From the NCBI GenBank assembly GCA_023362775.1, contig JALMGJ010000005.1, positions 90,542,421-90,606,420 on the forward strand: a DNA stretch of 64,000 nt, written 5' to 3'. Of the stretch, positions 32,618 through 44,155 are shown one piece after another; the first letter of the stretch is position 1, and each line of letters starts with the position of its first letter. Under the pieces are notes generated by a model, which was given only the letters and a program-made list of their open reading frames with translations, made no database searches and was not told the origin of the DNA. Made by a program: the position numbers and the translations under genes. The DNA comes from Charina bottae. Taxonomy: Eukaryota; Chordata; Lepidosauria; Squamata; Charinaidae.

Positions 32618-34140
32618 AAATAGTAGTCTGGTTTGGTTTTGATGATAGCATGAACAATCCAGGCCAATTTGTTTGGGAACGCCAAGGTCTTGTAAATCTG
32701 TCCAGGTGTTCTCCTTCCACACCCCTGGGCAAGACTGTGGCAAAAGCAATCCAAGAAGTTTTCCTTATTTTCTTAATAGATTGGAGTGTGACCTTAAAAA
32801 CCACTTTCAAGTATTCTTGTGGTTCAGCCTAGCCCAGCATTGCTGTTTCCCCTATTATTTCAAAATTAACATTTACCAAGGCAACGGGGAGCCCATTCAG
32901 CAAGAAGCTGGCTTGGTTGGCAGACTGTATACCTCATCAGAAGTATTTGTGCCTGTCACCTAAAGCCATGAATTGCCTAGCAACAAGCTTATTAGACACC
33001 TTTTGCAAATCCTACGAAAGATGTAACACCCCCCCCCCCATTTCTTTTGGAAGAGGGCCATATTTACAATTTGCAGAAAAAAGAAGGATATTCTTGATTT
33101 AAATCCACAGCAATTCCTTCTCCTCCTCCATTGCTTGGCAACTAACTGGCAGCGTGTCGATTGGAAAGGAGTATTCAAACCTATTATAATCATCTTAGTT
33201 TGCCTTTTAAGTGGATCGAATACAATAGTGCTTAATCAGAATTGGGCTCGTAAAATGGGGTGTTTTATTGCCAGCTGGTTCATCATTGCGAGTGAAGATG
33301 GCATCTCTGGTGACTTTTCAGCTGAAGAGATAAAGCAATGCTTCGGTCTGACTGGCTGTTAACCAGAAGGATTCCCACTGGGCATGTGCACACCTATGCG
33401 CACACCTACAGAAACAGCCAGATTTCTTACTTCCAACTCTTCTGCTCTTTGTTTCTATGTTCTTCCTAAGCAAATATCACTACCATCTTAAGTTTCATGG
33501 TGAATTAAGCATTTGGCTGAAAAATATGGCTTGCAAGCATAGTTTGCAGTATTGTATCCCCGGAGCTCAATAAATGCTCTGTTTTGAGTATCTGCTTAAG
33601 AATACGAAGAGGGAGAGCAATGGACAAGCAGGCAGCTCATCTTCAAAAGCCGTTGAACCTTCTCTGCCGAAACTCAAGGGCTGTATCAGTGTTCAGTCTC
33701 AATGCTTGTTTACACCTCTTCTACCATCATCTGCCTCTTCTCCTTTCCCTTATCCAAAAAATGAAGAAAGGCTAGCCCTTTCCCCGGGATTCAAGTCCCA
33801 GAATCCCTGTGGGTCACCTGATGTTGCGCATATTGAATTAGACAATTCCACAGAGAAGGTGGTCATGATGAGGGCTATCCATTAAGATAGTTGTGGATGA
33901 TTCACTGTCACAGCTGGAAGAGCCAATATCACATATAAAGAGCCTGAGACAAGAAAGAGTCCATTACAATAACAATGCCCAAATGTCAGTCATCTCTAGA
34001 AATAAATAGATCAGGAGATGGGATGTTGGACTGGACTAAATAACCCTTTAGTCTGATCACCTTGTTCAGATTGTCCTCTACAGTATCAGTTTAGGAAAAT
34101 AGGGACACGGCTCTCTAAAAATTATCTGCCAAGATTGTCA
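32618..34140. other. No gene recognised (1.5 kb)
   Basis: Unique-looking sequence with a poly-C run at 33029-33040. A CR1-like end (GATGTTGGACTGGACTAAAT) may lie near 34020-34080. Small frames lack domains. Confidence 0.45.
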
Positions 34141-34144
34141 TGGA

Positions 34145-34225
34145 TAAGTCCCTCTTTGGGGGGAGATGGGCGGTGATAAAAATTTGATAAATAAAATTAA
34201 ATAAATAAATTAAATAAATAAAGCT
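34145..34225 (+). repeat. L2 LINE 3' tail
   Basis: AGTCCCTCTTTGGGGGGAGA, TGGGCGGTGATAAAAATTTG, then (ATAAATAA)n. Confidence 0.75.
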
Positions 34226-37181
34226 GTGCAAATCAGGTCCCTTCCAATTTGTCACACTGTTTTGATTCAAGAAATGGGACCTATCCAAGTTGAAATGACA
34301 TATCAATTTGAACATCTTTGAAGTGCTTCGTTTCAAACGGTTGACATGAATGTGTAAGTCCCATTGATTCTATTTCAAAGTTGCCTTTGATCTAGGCAAA
34401 AATATCATCGGTGCATCGAGCCATTGAACTGAATCAATGTACTGAGGATTTGCACAGCCACACTAATTAATATATGGGAGTGAGAGGCTGGAGTGGGCCA
34501 CCCCTTCCATGCACATTCATTATCTGCCTAAGAAGAGCCACTATTCCCAGAGAAAACATTAACTTTAGGTTCAGCAATGAGGAATGGGGGGAGGGGGAGT
34601 GAATGGAGCTTGTTTGCTTATTCTGCCTCTCCTCAGATCTATAGCCAGCACACATTTCCAATGGTGGAAGAGGATTCTGTGGCAAGCTGAAAGGAAAAAT
34701 AATGCCCCTAGCACTTTTGTTAATCTTGTTAAAATATAAGTTTGTCTCTTCGGAATCCCCCAGTTCTGAAGCAGGGAGCTTTAAATGAATTTCAACAGTC
34801 AATTCTGTCAAGATACCTAATCTGGCTTGGCCTCCATATTTTGGGACTCTTAAGGCACAAGGATACCGAAAACGTCATCCATTCTTGAACAGATTCTCAC
34901 CTCTGTTTCTTCACTGTCAAGCAATCTGTCATTTGGGTCAATCAAAGATTTACTCAGTGCAGTGGAATTTTATCCCATTAGCCTGTTCCAAATGGTCCCA
35001 GCAAGAATAATTGCTATAGAGAATTTAGGGATAATAACTTTCTCTTCTGCTTAACCAATGTCTCACGGTCTTCCCACTATCCCTTTTGCTGCACAGAATG
35101 TTTAAATTTCTTGACATGCCTCTTCAATTGGTCCCAGACCCAAGCAAATGAGTAACAACCCCACAATAGCCCTACATTTGAAATTCATACATTTCCTAGC
35201 CTTGAGATGTCACATCGCTGGGTGAATAAGTGACTTTGCTCCCTTTTGAAGCTTCTGGCTAATTAATCATGGTTACAGAGTGCTGTTGCAAGCAGCTTGT
35301 TATAACATTTGATTAATAACAAGTGCTGATTTGGGAATTGCGGTTCAGGGAGCAAGATCACATCTGGCGCGGCATGACAGTTACTGTACTTATGCCTTCG
35401 TTTTTATTTTAGTTCTAGTGTTCGCTCCTGAGTGTTCTGCTTTGGGTTGGTGAGACCAAGAGTGAAGCTGCTATCCCATAAGCAAACAAGGTCTGATTAT
35501 TAGGCAGAGTAAAATGGCTGCCCCATTTGGTTGGAGCTGGGACAGGAGATATGATGGCAAGAAGCAGAAACTATGTGTGCTATCTGGCCTCCATGTTTTC
35601 CTACTCACCTTAATTATTTGGAAGACACATATATTCTCATTTAGACTGAAGCAAGACTCCTCTGCTAGTTCCAGCAGGAAGTGGCAATGCCATTTTGTCT
35701 TTTACCTGAAGTGCCAACCTGTCTTGGATCAGCCCTGTCGATGAAGAGTTGAGTACAAAAGTTTTGAGATGAGCTGAATGAAATGGTCTCTAGTTTGATG
35801 TTTGCCTAGAAAGCTAGTGGATGGGAGATAGTGGATGGATGGGAGAGACCCTGTCACTGAAGAACAAATATTTTTGCTAGGGTGGTGTTCCAACCCATTG
35901 CAAACTCTAATCTGAACATAGGATGGGCCCATTTGGGATGGTTTTGAACTTGCTCATGGTGGGACAGAAACTCACTCACCCTGTGTCAAAATCCTCCATG
36001 GGAGTTCCATGGGAGTTCCATCCTCTGATAGATAATTCAGGAATTTAGGGCACTGGAAAGGGCAGAGTGGTGCTTCACCAACAAAGAGGGGTTTTTTTAT
36101 TTTTGAAAAATAACCTCTTGCACTGGTTATGTGGTATGTTTATGGGGAATAAAAGTATTGGATAGAAAATCACCAGGACTTTTCTCAAATCAGAGTGATT
36201 CACTTGTTGATGGCTCTTGGATGGGTGGGGGAGAAATTGATATCTATTTGCTGCAATCACAGCTCAATCTCACCTGAGATGTCTTATTATGATTTTCAGT
36301 GTTGTAGTGCTTTCTTTTGTGAGCAACCAATTTATTTTTTCATCATCCCCTTTCCCATTTTCACTTAATCTTCTTTCAGTGTGTTCCTCTCATTTTTGTT
36401 CCTCTCTATTCCCATCCCTTCCTTCCTTCCTCTCATACCTTCCAATGTTTAATTCTACCAGTTTTTTTTTTAAATTCCTCCTCTTTGTTCACTTAACTCT
36501 CCCACAAAAAAATTGCTATTAACTTCCTTTTCTTTTTCTCTTCTCTGTCCTTTGAGACAGAGGGGTGTTTGTGTGTGCATTTCTGTGTTTGGGGGTATAT
36601 TAGAAAGGGGTCCACTTTGGATTCAGTTCCAAAATGTTGCTTCAGAGTGCTTGGGGACACAAATGTAGGCACTGTGCAATCCTCGGAAAATATGTGGCTA
36701 CTTTAAAAGACGAGGCAGCTTGAAAGAGCCTTCACTTCCACAGAATTTGGCACATTTTATCTATTTTATTTAATGCAGCAAATTTTATCCCTTTGGAATA
36801 AAAACTTTATAGGTGCCTTTAGGTTTTATGGTTAGATCACAATATCAAATCTCTCTCTCCCTCCCTCTCTGAACTCCGTCTCTGTGTATGCACTGTATGT
36901 ATCAGGCTTGATAAGGTGGATTTGCTATCCTTCTAGATGAAATCTGGTGTTTAGCAAGTGGGTTGGACTACTTTGGATGGGCAGTTTTTATACAGCAACA
37001 TTTCCTTGCCTATGAATCGCTCTGCACTACTCTTTCCTTGACCACCAATCCTCTGGTATCAATTCTAGTGTGCACAAACCCATACACATGGATTATTGCA
37101 TCTCGGACCTTTGTGGATTGTCAGCCAATCAGTGATAAAGCTGTGATGAATTCTTACACTATGCAAAGAATTAGCAAGGTG
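34226..37181. other. No gene recognised (3 kb)
   Basis: Unique sequence. Minor simple repeats (CTTCCTTCCTT near 36419, CTCTCTCCCTCC near 36852). No conserved frame or RNA gene visible. It is the longest repeat-poor stretch of the window. Confidence 0.5.
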
Positions 37182-37189
37182 TAGAGGTC

Positions 37190-37527
37190 GGCGCGGTGGC
37201 GTAACAGTTAAGACTACCGACTGTCAAACGAAAGGATGGCAGGTCGGCAGGTTGAGACCCAGAAGCACTGCGTAACGGGGTGAGCTCCCGTTCTCGCCCA
37301 GCTCCTGCCAACCTAGCAGTTCAAAAGCACATAAAAATGCAAGTAGATAAATAGGTCCCACTCCGGTGGGAAGGTAACAGTGTTCCATGCACCTTGGTGT
37401 TTAGTCATGCTGGCCACATGACCATGGAAGCGTCTATGGACAACACTGGCTCCCTCGGCCGAGAATCGGAGATGAGCGCCGCCCCCTAGAGCTGGATATG
37501 ACTGGAAGAGAAAACCTTACCTTACCT
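37190..37527 (+). repeat. Diverged Sauria-type SINE variant
   Basis: The head GCGCGGTGGCGTAACAGTTA differs from the usual Sauria head, but the body (CCAACCTAGCAGTTC, AATGCAAGTAGATAAATAGG, CACATGACCATGGAAGCGTC) and the ACCTTACC tail are homologous. An 8-bp direct repeat TAGAGGTC flanks it (37182-37189 and 37528-37535). Confidence 0.8.
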
Positions 37528-37535
37528 TAGAGGTC

Positions 37536-37862
37536 CCTGAGAATAATGGAGAGCAGTAAAATAAGAAATACTTATTTTGACAAGGAATGATGGGAAGCCT
37601 ACTTTTCAGCATGTCTGAAAATATTGACCATTCAATTCACCACTAGTTTTAGTATGCAAATCAAAGTCTTAAAGCCTTCTGAAGATTTTATTTTGGCTTT
37701 GGTAGAGAAAGGAATACACCCCAATCAAAATATATCCTATTGTTTTTCAAGTGAAATGAAAAGTAATTTGTCAAGCTTGATTCCTTGTGACACATCCATG
37801 TAGTTACAAATCAGATAATCTTGATCTTGTTTAACTTTTCAAAATCAGCCAAACCCAGAAAG

Positions 37863-37895
<33 letters not shown>

Positions 37896-38028
37896 CCATA
37901 GTTTCATTTTCTTGGAGTAGCACATAGGACCTGCCATGTTGAGGAGGTAAGGAATTTTTAAATTCTGACATTCCTCCTCTTGCATTTTTAAAATCTCTTT
38001 GGTCATTAAAAGCAAACAAACATCAACT
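37536..38028. other. No gene; (GTAT)n at 37863-37890
   Basis: Unique sequence with one tetranucleotide microsatellite. Confidence 0.5.
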
Positions 38029-38329
38029 AAAGAGTTCCATCTAGCAGGGTCCAGGAGGCGGGCCTTCTCTGCAGTTGCACCCGCCCTTTGGAATACCTTA
38101 CCCCCAGAGCTGAGCCGGGTTTCCTTGCTCCCGACCTTTCAGAAAGACTCAAAGACCTGGTTCTGCTGCCTTGCCTGGGAGGGAAATGCCAACAGTTCCT
38201 CTTGGGGATGGCTTGTCCCATGAAGCCTCCCAGTATTACCATTTTTAACATCTTTTATACTTGAACTTTATATTATTTATTATATTGTAATTTTATATTT
38301 ATGTTTTAACTATGTCTATGAAGGTTCTC

Positions 38330-38669
38330 GATGGGGCGTGGTGGCTCAGCGGGTAAGACGCCAGGCTTGTTGATCGGAAGATTGCAAGTTCGGAGGTTCG
38401 AATCCCTAGCCCTGCGTGCGGAGTGAGCTCCCGCACTCGCCCCAGCTCTTGCCAACCTAGCAATTCGAAAGCATGCAAATGCAAGTAGATTAATAGGTAC
38501 CACTTCGGTGGGTAGGTAACAGCGTTCCACGCGTGTCATGCGGCCACATGACCGTGGAAGCGTCTTCGGACAACGCTGGCTCTTTGGCTAACAAACGGAG
38601 ATGAGCACCGGCCCCTAGAGTCGGACACGACTGCACAAATGTGCGGGGGGTACCTTTACCTTTACTTTT
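38330..38669 (+). repeat. Sauria-type SINE nested in a PLE
   Basis: Full-length copy from GATGGGGCGTGGTGGCTCAG to the ACCTTTACCTTT tail. A perfect 13-bp TSD TATGAAGGTTCTC is at 38317-38329 and 38670-38682. Third and youngest layer of the nest. Confidence 0.95.
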
Positions 38670-38738
38670 TATGAAGGTTCTCAGTCATCCAGGTGGAATT
38701 GTCTGTAGCTTGAATCATGTCAACTGGATTTCTATTTT

Positions 38739-38787
38739 CTCAGTGGAAACGTTTCGCTCCTTATCCAAGGAGCTTCTTCAGTCTGAG
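38739..38787 (-). ncRNA. Hammerhead-like motif, PLE lineage A
   Basis: Same 49-nt layout as 826-874, complete, on the minus strand. Confidence 0.6.
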
Positions 38788-38995
38788 CAAAGTTAGTAAG
38801 GGAATCCTAAATATGTTTCTAGGTAGCTGTGTGACCTTACACCTGGGGCTAGGTCATGGTTATATTGAGATGTTATTTTAAGTCCTTTTATCATCTATGT
38901 TATCATATGTTTTAACTATGTTTTATTGTGAACCACCGAGGGTCCCCGATAGGGGAGTTGGGTGGTAATATAAATTTAATAAATAAATAAACATG

Positions 38996-40055
38996 TTGTC
39001 AGGCTATATAGGCTAGAGTCTTTTCCCATAATTTTTTGTTATTGTTATTGCTGTTACTTTGGTAGAATCATGATGTACCAAATATCAAGCATATTGGCCC
39101 CATAGCTTCTGTGCCTCCATCAAATTGGGCTGACCAGGATAGTTGAAGTCTCCATTGGTCAACTACTACCCTGAATACAATGGGCTTCTGAGTCAATTCA
39201 TTGGCACACCACTGACAGGACTGTCCAGGGAGGGATGATTTACCACTGTGAGGTACTTAGGGTTGCAGAGGAAACACATTCTACCTCATCAAGGTGCAAA
39301 ACTTCTGTTTCTGTGGCTCCTTTTCTAGCATTTCCTCCAGTGAAGTGGCTGCACCACTCCATTATTTAGAAATTGGGAGCTACCTCATATGGCAAAGCTG
39401 CTTCAAAGGGATGCTTTGCATGAACCTTCCCCTCCTTCCCCATGTAGTTCAAGGGCACAGAACAGACCTCATGTGAGCCATTAAAATGTAAATCAGCACA
39501 CATATAAATGATTTACATTAATATAAATAATATAAATAATCTATTTATTGATAACACTGCACTTGTTAAATGGGGATTTATATATAGGCAAGGATTTAAG
39601 CTTCAGGCTGCAATAAATATTGCATTCGTTCTTGGTTTTCAGTCCCCCCAGTGCTTTCCTGCCCCCTCCCCCCACCTTTCCATTAAATGATATGGGGGAG
39701 AACTTTATCATGGCCTGAAAAATAGCTGACTGCTGTTTCACAATCTCAAAAGGTCGTTTCTCTAAGGGTGTAATTATTAGGAAACATATGATCTGTACGG
39801 ATTCATCCTCAAGTGATTCCTATGATGATCAAAGACCACAACAAGTGTGGCTCTGAGCACAAAGAGCGAATGCATGGCCAGAATGGCAAAATCACTCGGT
39901 TCACAAATTCAGCAACATCTGGATCAGGCCAGGATCCAGCATTTGTTTTTTCACATTGGGCAACTAGGTTCCTCTGGGATGATCACAAGGAGGAGATGGA
40001 AGGGTCTCCCTCTCTTGCCACTTTTGCCTGGTAGTACTGCCCCCAACTCAAGCAT
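38996..40055. other. No gene recognised
   Basis: Unique sequence; overlapping short frames at 39813-40194 show no domain. Confidence 0.45.
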
Positions 40056-40059
40056 AACA

Positions 40060-40650
40060 CAGAATCTTCAAGACGATATAGCTGCCCTCCAAGAATGTAT
40101 CCAATCCCCCTTTAACGCCATCCAAATTGGTACCTATTCCCACTTGTGGTTTCTTGTGGAAATGAATTCCTTGGGTTCACTATGTGCTGTGTGAAGAAGT
40201 GTTCCTTTCCATCTCTTCTAAATCTCTTTCCAATTAGCTTCATGGGATGACCCCTGGCCCTAGTGTTTGGAAAGAGTGGGTGAAATGTCTCCCTATCTGC
40301 ATTCTCCAAGCCCTGCATGATTGTATACACCTCAATCATGTTCCACCTCCCTGCTTTGTCACTTTTTCTCTAACTAAAGAGTCCCTTTTCTTCTAAGGAC
40401 ATTGTCTGAGCCTCCCAATCAGTCTGCTTACAGGCTTCTGCCCTTTTTCCACCTCTGTGCTATCCTTTTCGAAATAATGTGACCAAAACCGTACAGCACA
40501 CTGTATTCCATATGCAGACATACTACAACGATAAATATACTGCTGACACTTTGATCTTCCACCTTTTCCCTAGTCTGGATTTTATCTTCTTCATAGCTGC
40601 TGAACACTAAATCAATGTTTCCACTGAGTTATCTGCTATGTTTTTCCCTG
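40060..40650 (-). mobile_element. CR1-like LINE 3' fragment
   Basis: The minus strand includes MIEVYTIMQGLENADRETF and KRFRRDGKEHFFTQHIVN, homologous to the copy at 20435-20860 and to CR1 ORF2 C-termini. GTGACCAAAACCGTACAGCA and GTATTCCATATGCAG on the plus strand mark the upstream part. Inactive. Confidence 0.7.
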
Positions 40651-41360
40651 GTTAGTTATAGACAGCTTAGATCTTTTACTTTCTAGGAAGCTATGATTAC
40701 CTGGTCCGTGTTAGGCATGGGATCTTTGAGGATGCTGCCTATGTTTTGTGGTTTCCAGGTCAGGGTGAGGGAACAAATTCATCTATTTTCTGCTAGGCCT
40801 GAAAATTATGGTAGTCAATCTTCATGCCCATATTGATTGAGATAATCACCTCTGTCCACTAACGCATCAGGGATTAACCCTGCCCAGCCTAAGGAAAGGA
40901 TTCTTTAGAGCTAATGTATTACCTTCTGCCCTTCTCTGTGGCAGATACGTTCACCTACCCGTGAAAGACCTTGTCCTTGCAATTCTGGAGATATAGAAAG
41001 TCGAGTATCTCCTCCTTTATTGCAATTACTATGGAGGTATCTGAAAGTGCCATATAGCACCAATCCTCCAGTGATTTCCAAGCAAAACAGATGAGTTTTA
41101 TCCTAAACTGTTATTATCAGACACCAGCTAAGACATAACAAGGAGAGTTGCCACCTATTGCTAAATTGGTGAAGACACATCAGCTGACCGCCCCCCCTCA
41201 ACCAATTTTAATTTTCTTCTTTATCTTGTATTTTAAAATTTATTTTTCTGATCTATGATCATAAAGATTTTGATTTGAAAACTCATCAGGGATACTTGCC
41301 TACCTCCATCAGGTTCCTGTCCTATCCTGCTGGGTTTTACCTCCTAATCTAAGAAGTTTT
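40651..41360. other. No gene recognised
   Basis: Unique sequence with a short C run near 41190. Confidence 0.45.
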
Positions 41361-41364
41361 ATCA

Positions 41365-41735
41365 ACTTCAGCGGGGTCCAGGAGGCGTGCCTTCTCTGCG
41401 ATAGCGCCCGCCCTATGGAATATCTTGCCCCCGGAGGTGAGACTGGCCCCCTCCCTCCTGACCTTTCGGAAGGCCCTTAAGACCTGGCTCTGCCACCTGG
41501 CCTGGGACAACAGAGGTGGGAGTGCCTCCTGGGGTTGGCTAGCCCCGTAGCAACACTATCTATGCTACGTTCCCTACGTCCCCCATCTTGTATTTTATCT
41601 ATTTATATTGTATTTTTTAGACTTTTATTGTATTGTTTTTAACTCTGATTGTTGTAACCCGCCCAGAGTCCCTTGTATGGAAGATGGGCGGGGAATAAAT
41701 TGAATGAATGAATAAATAAATAAATAAACTTATAG
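41365..41735 (+). mobile_element. L2 LINE 3' end
   Basis: GGGGTCCAGGAGGCGTGCCT, CCCGCCCTATGGAATA and TGGGGTTGGCTAGCCCC parallel the L2 C-terminus at 38029. The tail is CCGCCCAGAGTCCCTTG ... AGATGGGCGGGGAATAAA plus (AATGAATAAATA)n. Confidence 0.85.
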
Positions 41736-41812
41736 TTTTCATGCTTTACCCCCTAAAGTATCAGTTATAACTGTGGAGTCCTTGGTGCTCTCTAAGCATT
41801 GTTGTTTTCTTG

Positions 41813-41844
41813 CAGACGTTTCAGGCTAGGCAACATCTTCAGTG
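41813..41844 (-). ncRNA. Degenerate hammerhead-like motif, PLE lineage C
   Basis: Minus strand: CA, CTGAAGA, a weak stem II region, GAAACGTC, TG. The conserved core is present, but stem II (TGTTGCCTAGCCT) pairs poorly, so this copy is probably inactive. Confidence 0.4.
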
Positions 41845-41879
41845 TGAAAAGGGAGTGGAACTTTCTCTCTGTTCATATT

Positions 41880-43236
41880 TATTTATTTATAAAATTTATA
41901 TCACCGCCCATCTCCCTCCACCGGAGGGACTCTGGGCGGTTTACATCAAAATAATAAAAACAAAAAACATAAAATATACATAGAATATAAAATACAAATT
42001 ATAAAACAAAATTAAAATCTAAGAGGCAAGAGTGGTAAAATGATCTTACTTAATCTAATGTAGGAGAGGAGCTCTCTAACGTATTAGCCATCCCCAAGAG
42101 TGACTATTCCTTCCTTGGTCCCAAGCAAGGCGGCAGAGCCAGGTTTTCAGGTTCTTCCGGAAGGTCAGGAGTGAAGGGACTAATCTCACCTCCGGGGGCA
42201 AGTTGTTCCACAGGGCGGGAGCTACTGCAGAGAAGGCACGCCTCCTGGACCCCGCCAGATGGAACTCTCTTATAGATGGGGTCCGTAGCATGCCCTCTCT
42301 GCATGATCGGGTGGGATGGGTGGATATATTGGGGACGAGGCGGTCCCTCAGGTAACCTGGCCCCATGCCATGTAGGGCTTTAAAGGTGATAACCAACACC
42401 TTGAATTGGACCCAGAAGCAAACTGGCACCCAATGCAGCTCACGCAACAACGGTGTTATATGTGCCAATCTAGGGGCACCAGCAATGGCCTGTGCAGCTG
42501 CATTCTGGACCAAGCTTCTGGATAGTCTTCAAGGGTAGCCCCATGTAGAGCGCATTACAGTAGTCTATATGCAAGATAACAAGGGCATGAGTGACTGTTC
42601 GAAGGGTCTCCCGATCCAGGAACGGGCGTAACTGGCGCAGAATACGAAGTTGTGCAAAAGCCCTTCTGGCCACGACTGCCACCTGCTCTTTGAGCAGGAG
42701 TCGTGAGTCCAGGAGGACCCCCAGATTCCGCACCGGATCTGTCTGGGGCAGTGCAACCCCATCCAGAACCAAAGATGATAATGTCCCAGATGGGGGAGAG
42801 CCATTAATCCACAGCCATTCCGTCTTACCAGGGTTCAGTTGAAGCCTGTTGGACCCCATCCAGGCCCCTACAGCCCCCAGGCACCGAGAAAGAGCAGTCA
42901 CAGCATCACTTTCCTCTCCCGGGACAGAGATATATAGCTGAGTATCATCAGCATATTGATGATATCTTATCCCATGGTGGCGGATGATCTCACCCAGTGG
43001 TTTCATGTAAATGTTAAACAGGAGTGGAGAGAGAACTGAACCCTGCGGCACCCCACAAAGGAGGGGTCGAGGGTCGGATCTCTCGCTCCCTATCACCACC
43101 GATTGGGACTGGCCCTGAAGGAAGGAGGTGAACCAGCGCAAAACCACGCTGCCCACCCCGAACTCCCTGAGCCGACCCAAAAGGATACCATGGTCGATGG
43201 TATTGAAAGCCGCTGAGAGGTCAAGGAGAGCTAGGA
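41880..43236 (-). mobile_element. L2 LINE, 5'-truncated, with reverse transcriptase
   Basis: The minus strand starts inside the RT at ALLDLSAAFNTIDHG, continues with GVPQGSVLSPLLFNIYM, the catalytic YADDTQLY and LGVLLDSRL, and ends with the L2 C-terminus and GWLIR. It ends with the CCGCCCAGAGTCCCTCC tail and (TAAA)n. A frameshift near 42500 separates the last 140 codons (42076-42513). Motifs DLSAAFD and YADDTQLY place it in L2 rather than CR1. Endonuclease and the start of RT are missing. Confidence 0.85.
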
Positions 43237-43597
43237 TACATGGATTATATACCATGGCTTGTCCTGCTTGTGTTGGTGGGGGTGTTGTTCTCTCCTTGGT
43301 AGTTCTTTGATTGGGCTGTTGTTTGCTGCTTGGTTGATTGACTGAGTTAATAGTTCCTTGATTAGGGTATATTGTGCTGTTTGATTGTTCCTCTGGTGCT
43401 AATCCTGGTGTTAATCTTTGCCTATCTGGGTGATGATTGCTGGCAAGGAGGTGTTCTGGTCTTCTGGCTTTTCTATTGTCTCTTATGAATGCTATGTAAA
43501 TGTTGTTTACCTCTATGTGTCTGTTGATGGCTGCTTTGTCTGATTGCCAAGCTTCCAGGAATTCTCTAGCATTTTTGGACTTGGTGTTGGTGTTCAT
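42470..43597 (-). pseudogene. Chimeric ORF: PLE C-terminus fused to L2 reverse transcriptase
   Basis: A 375-codon frame. The first 120 residues are the C-terminal tail of a lineage C PLE protein (EFLEAWQSDKAAINRHIEV, then a Gln/Pro/Thr-rich tail with TQAGQAMVYNP). From about residue 122 the frame enters the L2 RT (LLDLSAAFNTIDHG, GVPQGSVLSPLLF, YADDTQLYISVPG). The join is where L2 landed in the PLE and is in frame by chance. The GIY-YIG core lies upstream in another frame. There is no evidence of expression; the frame ends at the L2 frameshift. Confidence 0.75.
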
Positions 43598-43800
43598 GGA
43601 TGCGTTCTGCTAGTCTTCTGCCAGTCTGTCCTACATAGTGGCTGCTACAGTCCTTACACTGTATGTTGTAGATAACTCCTGTTTTTTCTTTTTGGGCTAC
43701 AGGGTCTTTTGGTTTACTTAGATGTTCTGAAGGGTTTTGGTTGGTTTGTGTGCTAGGGTGCTAAAATTTGTTGGTCAGAAAAGGGGCTACTCTACGCAAG

Positions 43801-44093
43801 ACTGCATTTTTGACCTTCTTGACTCCAAATGGCTCACACTATTCCTGAATAGTGTAAAGGTAAAAATAATAAAAGTAGAATTCCATTCCACAGCCTGGCA
43901 AGTTAAAAAATTGACTTATGTTGTCCAACTTTCTTTGCATTAGGACTCCAACGATGGGGCGCAGCTCCTTGGTGAATGTTTGCTTGATGGCAACGTTGAG
44001 TTTGCCTTTACACAACATACAAAGCACCGCTTATAAGTGGCTGCAGGCCAGGGATTTTTGCAGGGAGGGAGGGAGGGGGGGTCAAAAAAATCA
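43801..44093. other. No gene recognised
   Basis: The minus frame at 43839-44027 has a CxxC (FCMLCKGK-like) but no other support. A (GGGA)n tract at 44060-44080 precedes the LINE target site. Confidence 0.4.
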
Positions 44094-44155
44094 AGATGGT
44101 GGTCACATTGGCGATCACTCGTAGCCGAGTAAGATTGTCTTCCAAAGGTAAAATT

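Larger units (their letters stand above)
38316..38905 (-). mobile_element. Penelope-like element, lineage A, single-arm copy
   Basis: A perfect 16-bp TSD TATGTTTTAACTATGT is at 38300-38315 and 38906-38921. Only the 3' terminal part is present on the minus strand, starting beside the end of the GIY-YIG frame. Unlike its sisters it is not palindromic. A Sauria SINE later inserted near its 3' end. Confidence 0.85.
38029..38995 (+). mobile_element. L2 LINE 3' end, host of two nested insertions
   Basis: The first part encodes the L2 C-terminus (EFHLAGSRRRAFSAVAPALW, then LPPELSRVSLLPTF and GWLVP, stop near 38221). The L2 3' UTR is cut at 38315 by a PLE and resumes at 38906 with AACCACCGAGGGTCCCC and (AATAAATA)n. 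The copy is 5'-truncated and non-functional. Confidence 0.85.
41745..43800 (-). mobile_element. Penelope-like element, lineage C, interrupted by L2
   Basis: On the minus strand the PLE reads from about 43800 (LSKPKDPVAQKEKTGVIYN), through a GIY-YIG signature (GVIYNIQC ... HYVGQT, 43610-43690), to 43237. It resumes at about 41879 with CACTGAAGATGTTGCC and GAAACGTCTGCAAGAAAAC, the PLE 3' terminal repeat. The L2 at 41880-43236 separates the parts. No TSD for the PLE was found and the outer limits are approximate. A frameshift splits the GIY-YIG block from the AREFLEAWQSDKAAINRHI block. Confidence 0.75.

Noticed and set aside
33135..33362. A 75-codon frame with a hydrophobic helix, considered as an exon
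   Set aside because: No splice-site pair, no recognised family and no neighbouring coding support.
29994..37890. Short tandem runs considered as CRISPR-like arrays
   Set aside because: Simple microsatellites without spacers in a vertebrate sequence.
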